Assembly: GCA_045565995.1 (NCBI GenBank)
Contig: JBJLEF010000005.1
Coordinates: 248,001-312,000 of the forward strand
Reading direction: 5' to 3'
Source of the DNA: UBA721 sp002705165
Lineage (GTDB): Bacteria; Planctomycetota; Planctomycetia; Pirellulales; Pirellulaceae
DNA: 64,000 bases
Translations under genes and position numbers: made by a program
The notes under the pieces: model-generated
Database searches by the model: none
What the model saw: the letters and a program-made list of their open reading frames with translations, nothing else
What the model was told of the DNA's origin: nothing
Shown here: in pieces, positions 62,840-64,000 of the stretch
Position numbering within the stretch: position 1 is the stretch's first letter
How the letters are laid out: each line of letters starts with the position of its first letter

Positions 62840-63811
62840 CTACTTTCGAGACGACGCGATTATCGACTTACCATTGGTCGTCAGCACGTGAATCTCATGC
62901 AAGGAAACGCTGGGCGAAAGAAACTCCCAGACAACCTGTTTGTCACGTGTGATTTCAAAGGCTCGAGGCTTGTCGGGGGCTTGTTGATGGTAACTGCAGA
63001 TAACCGTATTGCCATTTCCTAACCGCTGTGCGCCGCACGGATCATCAAACCTGCCAGCCACATGACTATTGTCAACTCGCCAGACAACTTTTCCTGCCTG
63101 GTCAAATTCTACCGTTTTGTTTCCATGAGTGAGATTTACCAGTATGTTATTGGATTTCAGAAGGATGGCAGTGAAAGGCCAGTTTTCATCGGCTCGTCCC
63201 CCAAGCTCCGCCAAATCTGTCTTGATCGTACGTTTCACCTTCCCTTGAGGGTCATATTGTTTGACCGCAAATCCAAGTAGATGAGGAACTAGATAGTCAC
63301 CATTAGGTAGCTTGCGAGCCATGCGAGTTTGCATATGCGCGTTATTAGTATCGGGTTGCAAAGGCACCTCGACATCAATTTGACCGGCCGGAGTAATCTC
63401 GAGAATTCGTGGTTTAGCTCCGCGTTCCACGACCATCGTATTTCCACCTTCAAGTCGTACAACCGTTCCCAACTCTTTATTAATCGGATCCAGCTTGTAT
63501 TGAAAGACGAGTTTCCCATCTCGGGTATACTCCCGAGCGCTGTTCTCAATGGAAACAAGGACATTGCCATTTGGCAATACAAATCCGTCACGTGAGCGTC
63601 CCGGAACCTGCCATTGCACTCGATTGTCCTCGCCGATAATGGCCGTAATAGACCCGGTCACAAGAAATGAATGCCGAATACCAGATTCGCTTTTTTGAGT
63701 TCCCACCGTGGGCCCATCTGCTTGCGCGTGCACCGGCGTACCGGCTTGGCTGTAGGTAAAGATTACACTCAAAAAAAGAGCTGTGACCATTCGTTTGTAT
63801 ATTGAAAGCAT
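62840..63811 (-). CDS. Exported beta-propeller-like protein
   Basis: A 323-residue protein with a signal peptide (MVTALFLSVIFTYSQAG) and repeated beta-rich blades of the form GNVLVSIENSAREYTRDGKLVFQY, GDYLVPHLLGFAVKQYDPQG and NNILVNLTHGNKTVEFDQAG, typical of NHL/arylsulfotransferase-like propellers (no clear catalytic His seen). The ATG at 63811 was chosen since AGGA precedes it; an ATG 45 bases upstream is possible. Function unknown. The 144 bases beyond it to the window end hold nothing I can support. Confidence 0.75.
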   Translation of the reverse strand: MLSIYKRMVTALFLSVIFTYSQAGTPVHAQADGPTVGTQKSESGIRHSFLVTGSITAIIGEDNRVQWQVPGRSRDGFVLPNGNVLVSIENSAREYTRDGKLVFQYKLDPINKELGTVVRLEGGNTMVVERGAKPRILEITPAGQIDVEVPLQPDTNNAHMQTRMARKLPNGDYLVPHLLGFAVKQYDPQGKVKRTIKTDLAELGGRADENWPFTAILLKSNNILVNLTHGNKTVEFDQAGKVVWRVDNSHVAGRFDDPCGAQRLGNGNTVICSYHQQAPDKPRAFEITRDKQVVWEFLSPSVSLHEIHVLTTNGKSIIASSRK

Positions 63812-64000
63812 GGGCTTGTTCCTATCACTTAAAAAGCCGGTATCGGGGTTCGACACGCTGGCTAGAATCTTATTATTTTGAAATCATCGGACAACTTGAA
63901 TTTTATTTCCCCCCGAAAACAATCGAGGACGACTAAAGACTGGATTCCTTTCGTCGTTTCAACTTCCATTACCGATCTTGGCGGTATCGAAATTGTTTCG

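Overview
The window looks like a chromosomal segment of a flagellated member of the phylum Planctomycetes (genus not determined). The evidence is two DUF1559 proteins with prepilin-type N-termini, a TIGR03000-type secreted protein, a CRTAC1-like VCBS/ASPIC lipoprotein, large secreted esterase-like hydrolases, many exported proteins of unknown function, and frequent GTG/TTG starts with mid-range GC by eye. I saw no CRISPR array, prophage, intact insertion sequence or rRNA. One tRNA gene (Glu, CTC) is present.

Layout. (1) 24-9896 holds a flagellar export and regulation operon in the order fliN-like, fliO, fliP, fliQ, fliR, flhB, sulfotransferase, flhA, flhF, fliA. FlhB lacks the NPTH self-cleavage motif, a PAPS-type sulfotransferase sits between flhB and flhA, and flhG is missing between flhF and fliA. 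The matching anti-sigma factor FlgM is about 11 kb away (21081) behind its own good sigma-70 promoter. (2) 10274-12653 is a tandem pair of DUF1559 genes with near-identical ends and a diverged middle, each followed by a terminator. (3) 12920-18117 is a ROK sugar kinase, Ppx/GppA, Ppk1 and SixA, a polyphosphate/phosphohistidine gene group. (4) 18200-26198 has an exported hydrolase, a 61-residue gene, flgM, a Fur-family regulator, purB, a PfkB/KdgK-like sugar kinase and an HD phosphohydrolase. (5) 26542-35743 is mostly exported or membrane proteins of unknown function, plus an HpcH/HpaI aldolase and an exported PIMT-like methyltransferase. (6) 35882-45692 is more housekeeping: asd, truA, a GT4 glycosyltransferase, a Ser/Thr kinase with altered HRD and DFG motifs, accA, a CRTAC1-like lipoprotein, a TPR lipoprotein, dtd and a CvpA-like protein. 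(7) 45708-50992 is a set of envelope proteins including two paralogous exported proteins and a DUF11-type lipoprotein in a row; I consider this the best candidate for an undescribed system. (8) 51000-63811 has a second large hydrolase, an aminotransferase, clpX, a KDPG aldolase, a sarcosine/tryptophan-oxidase-like protein, holA, tRNA-Glu, a lipoprotein with an internally duplicated domain, a small repeat-protein remnant and a beta-propeller-like exported protein.

How the parts fit together: FliN to FlhA form the rotor/export gate, FlhF the placement GTPase, and FliA/FlgM the late-gene switch. Ppk and Ppx make and degrade polyphosphate. KdgK-like kinase and KDPG aldolase, 32 kb apart, could together process 2-keto-3-deoxygluconate. 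Functional statements rest on motif recognition by eye; no database search was run.
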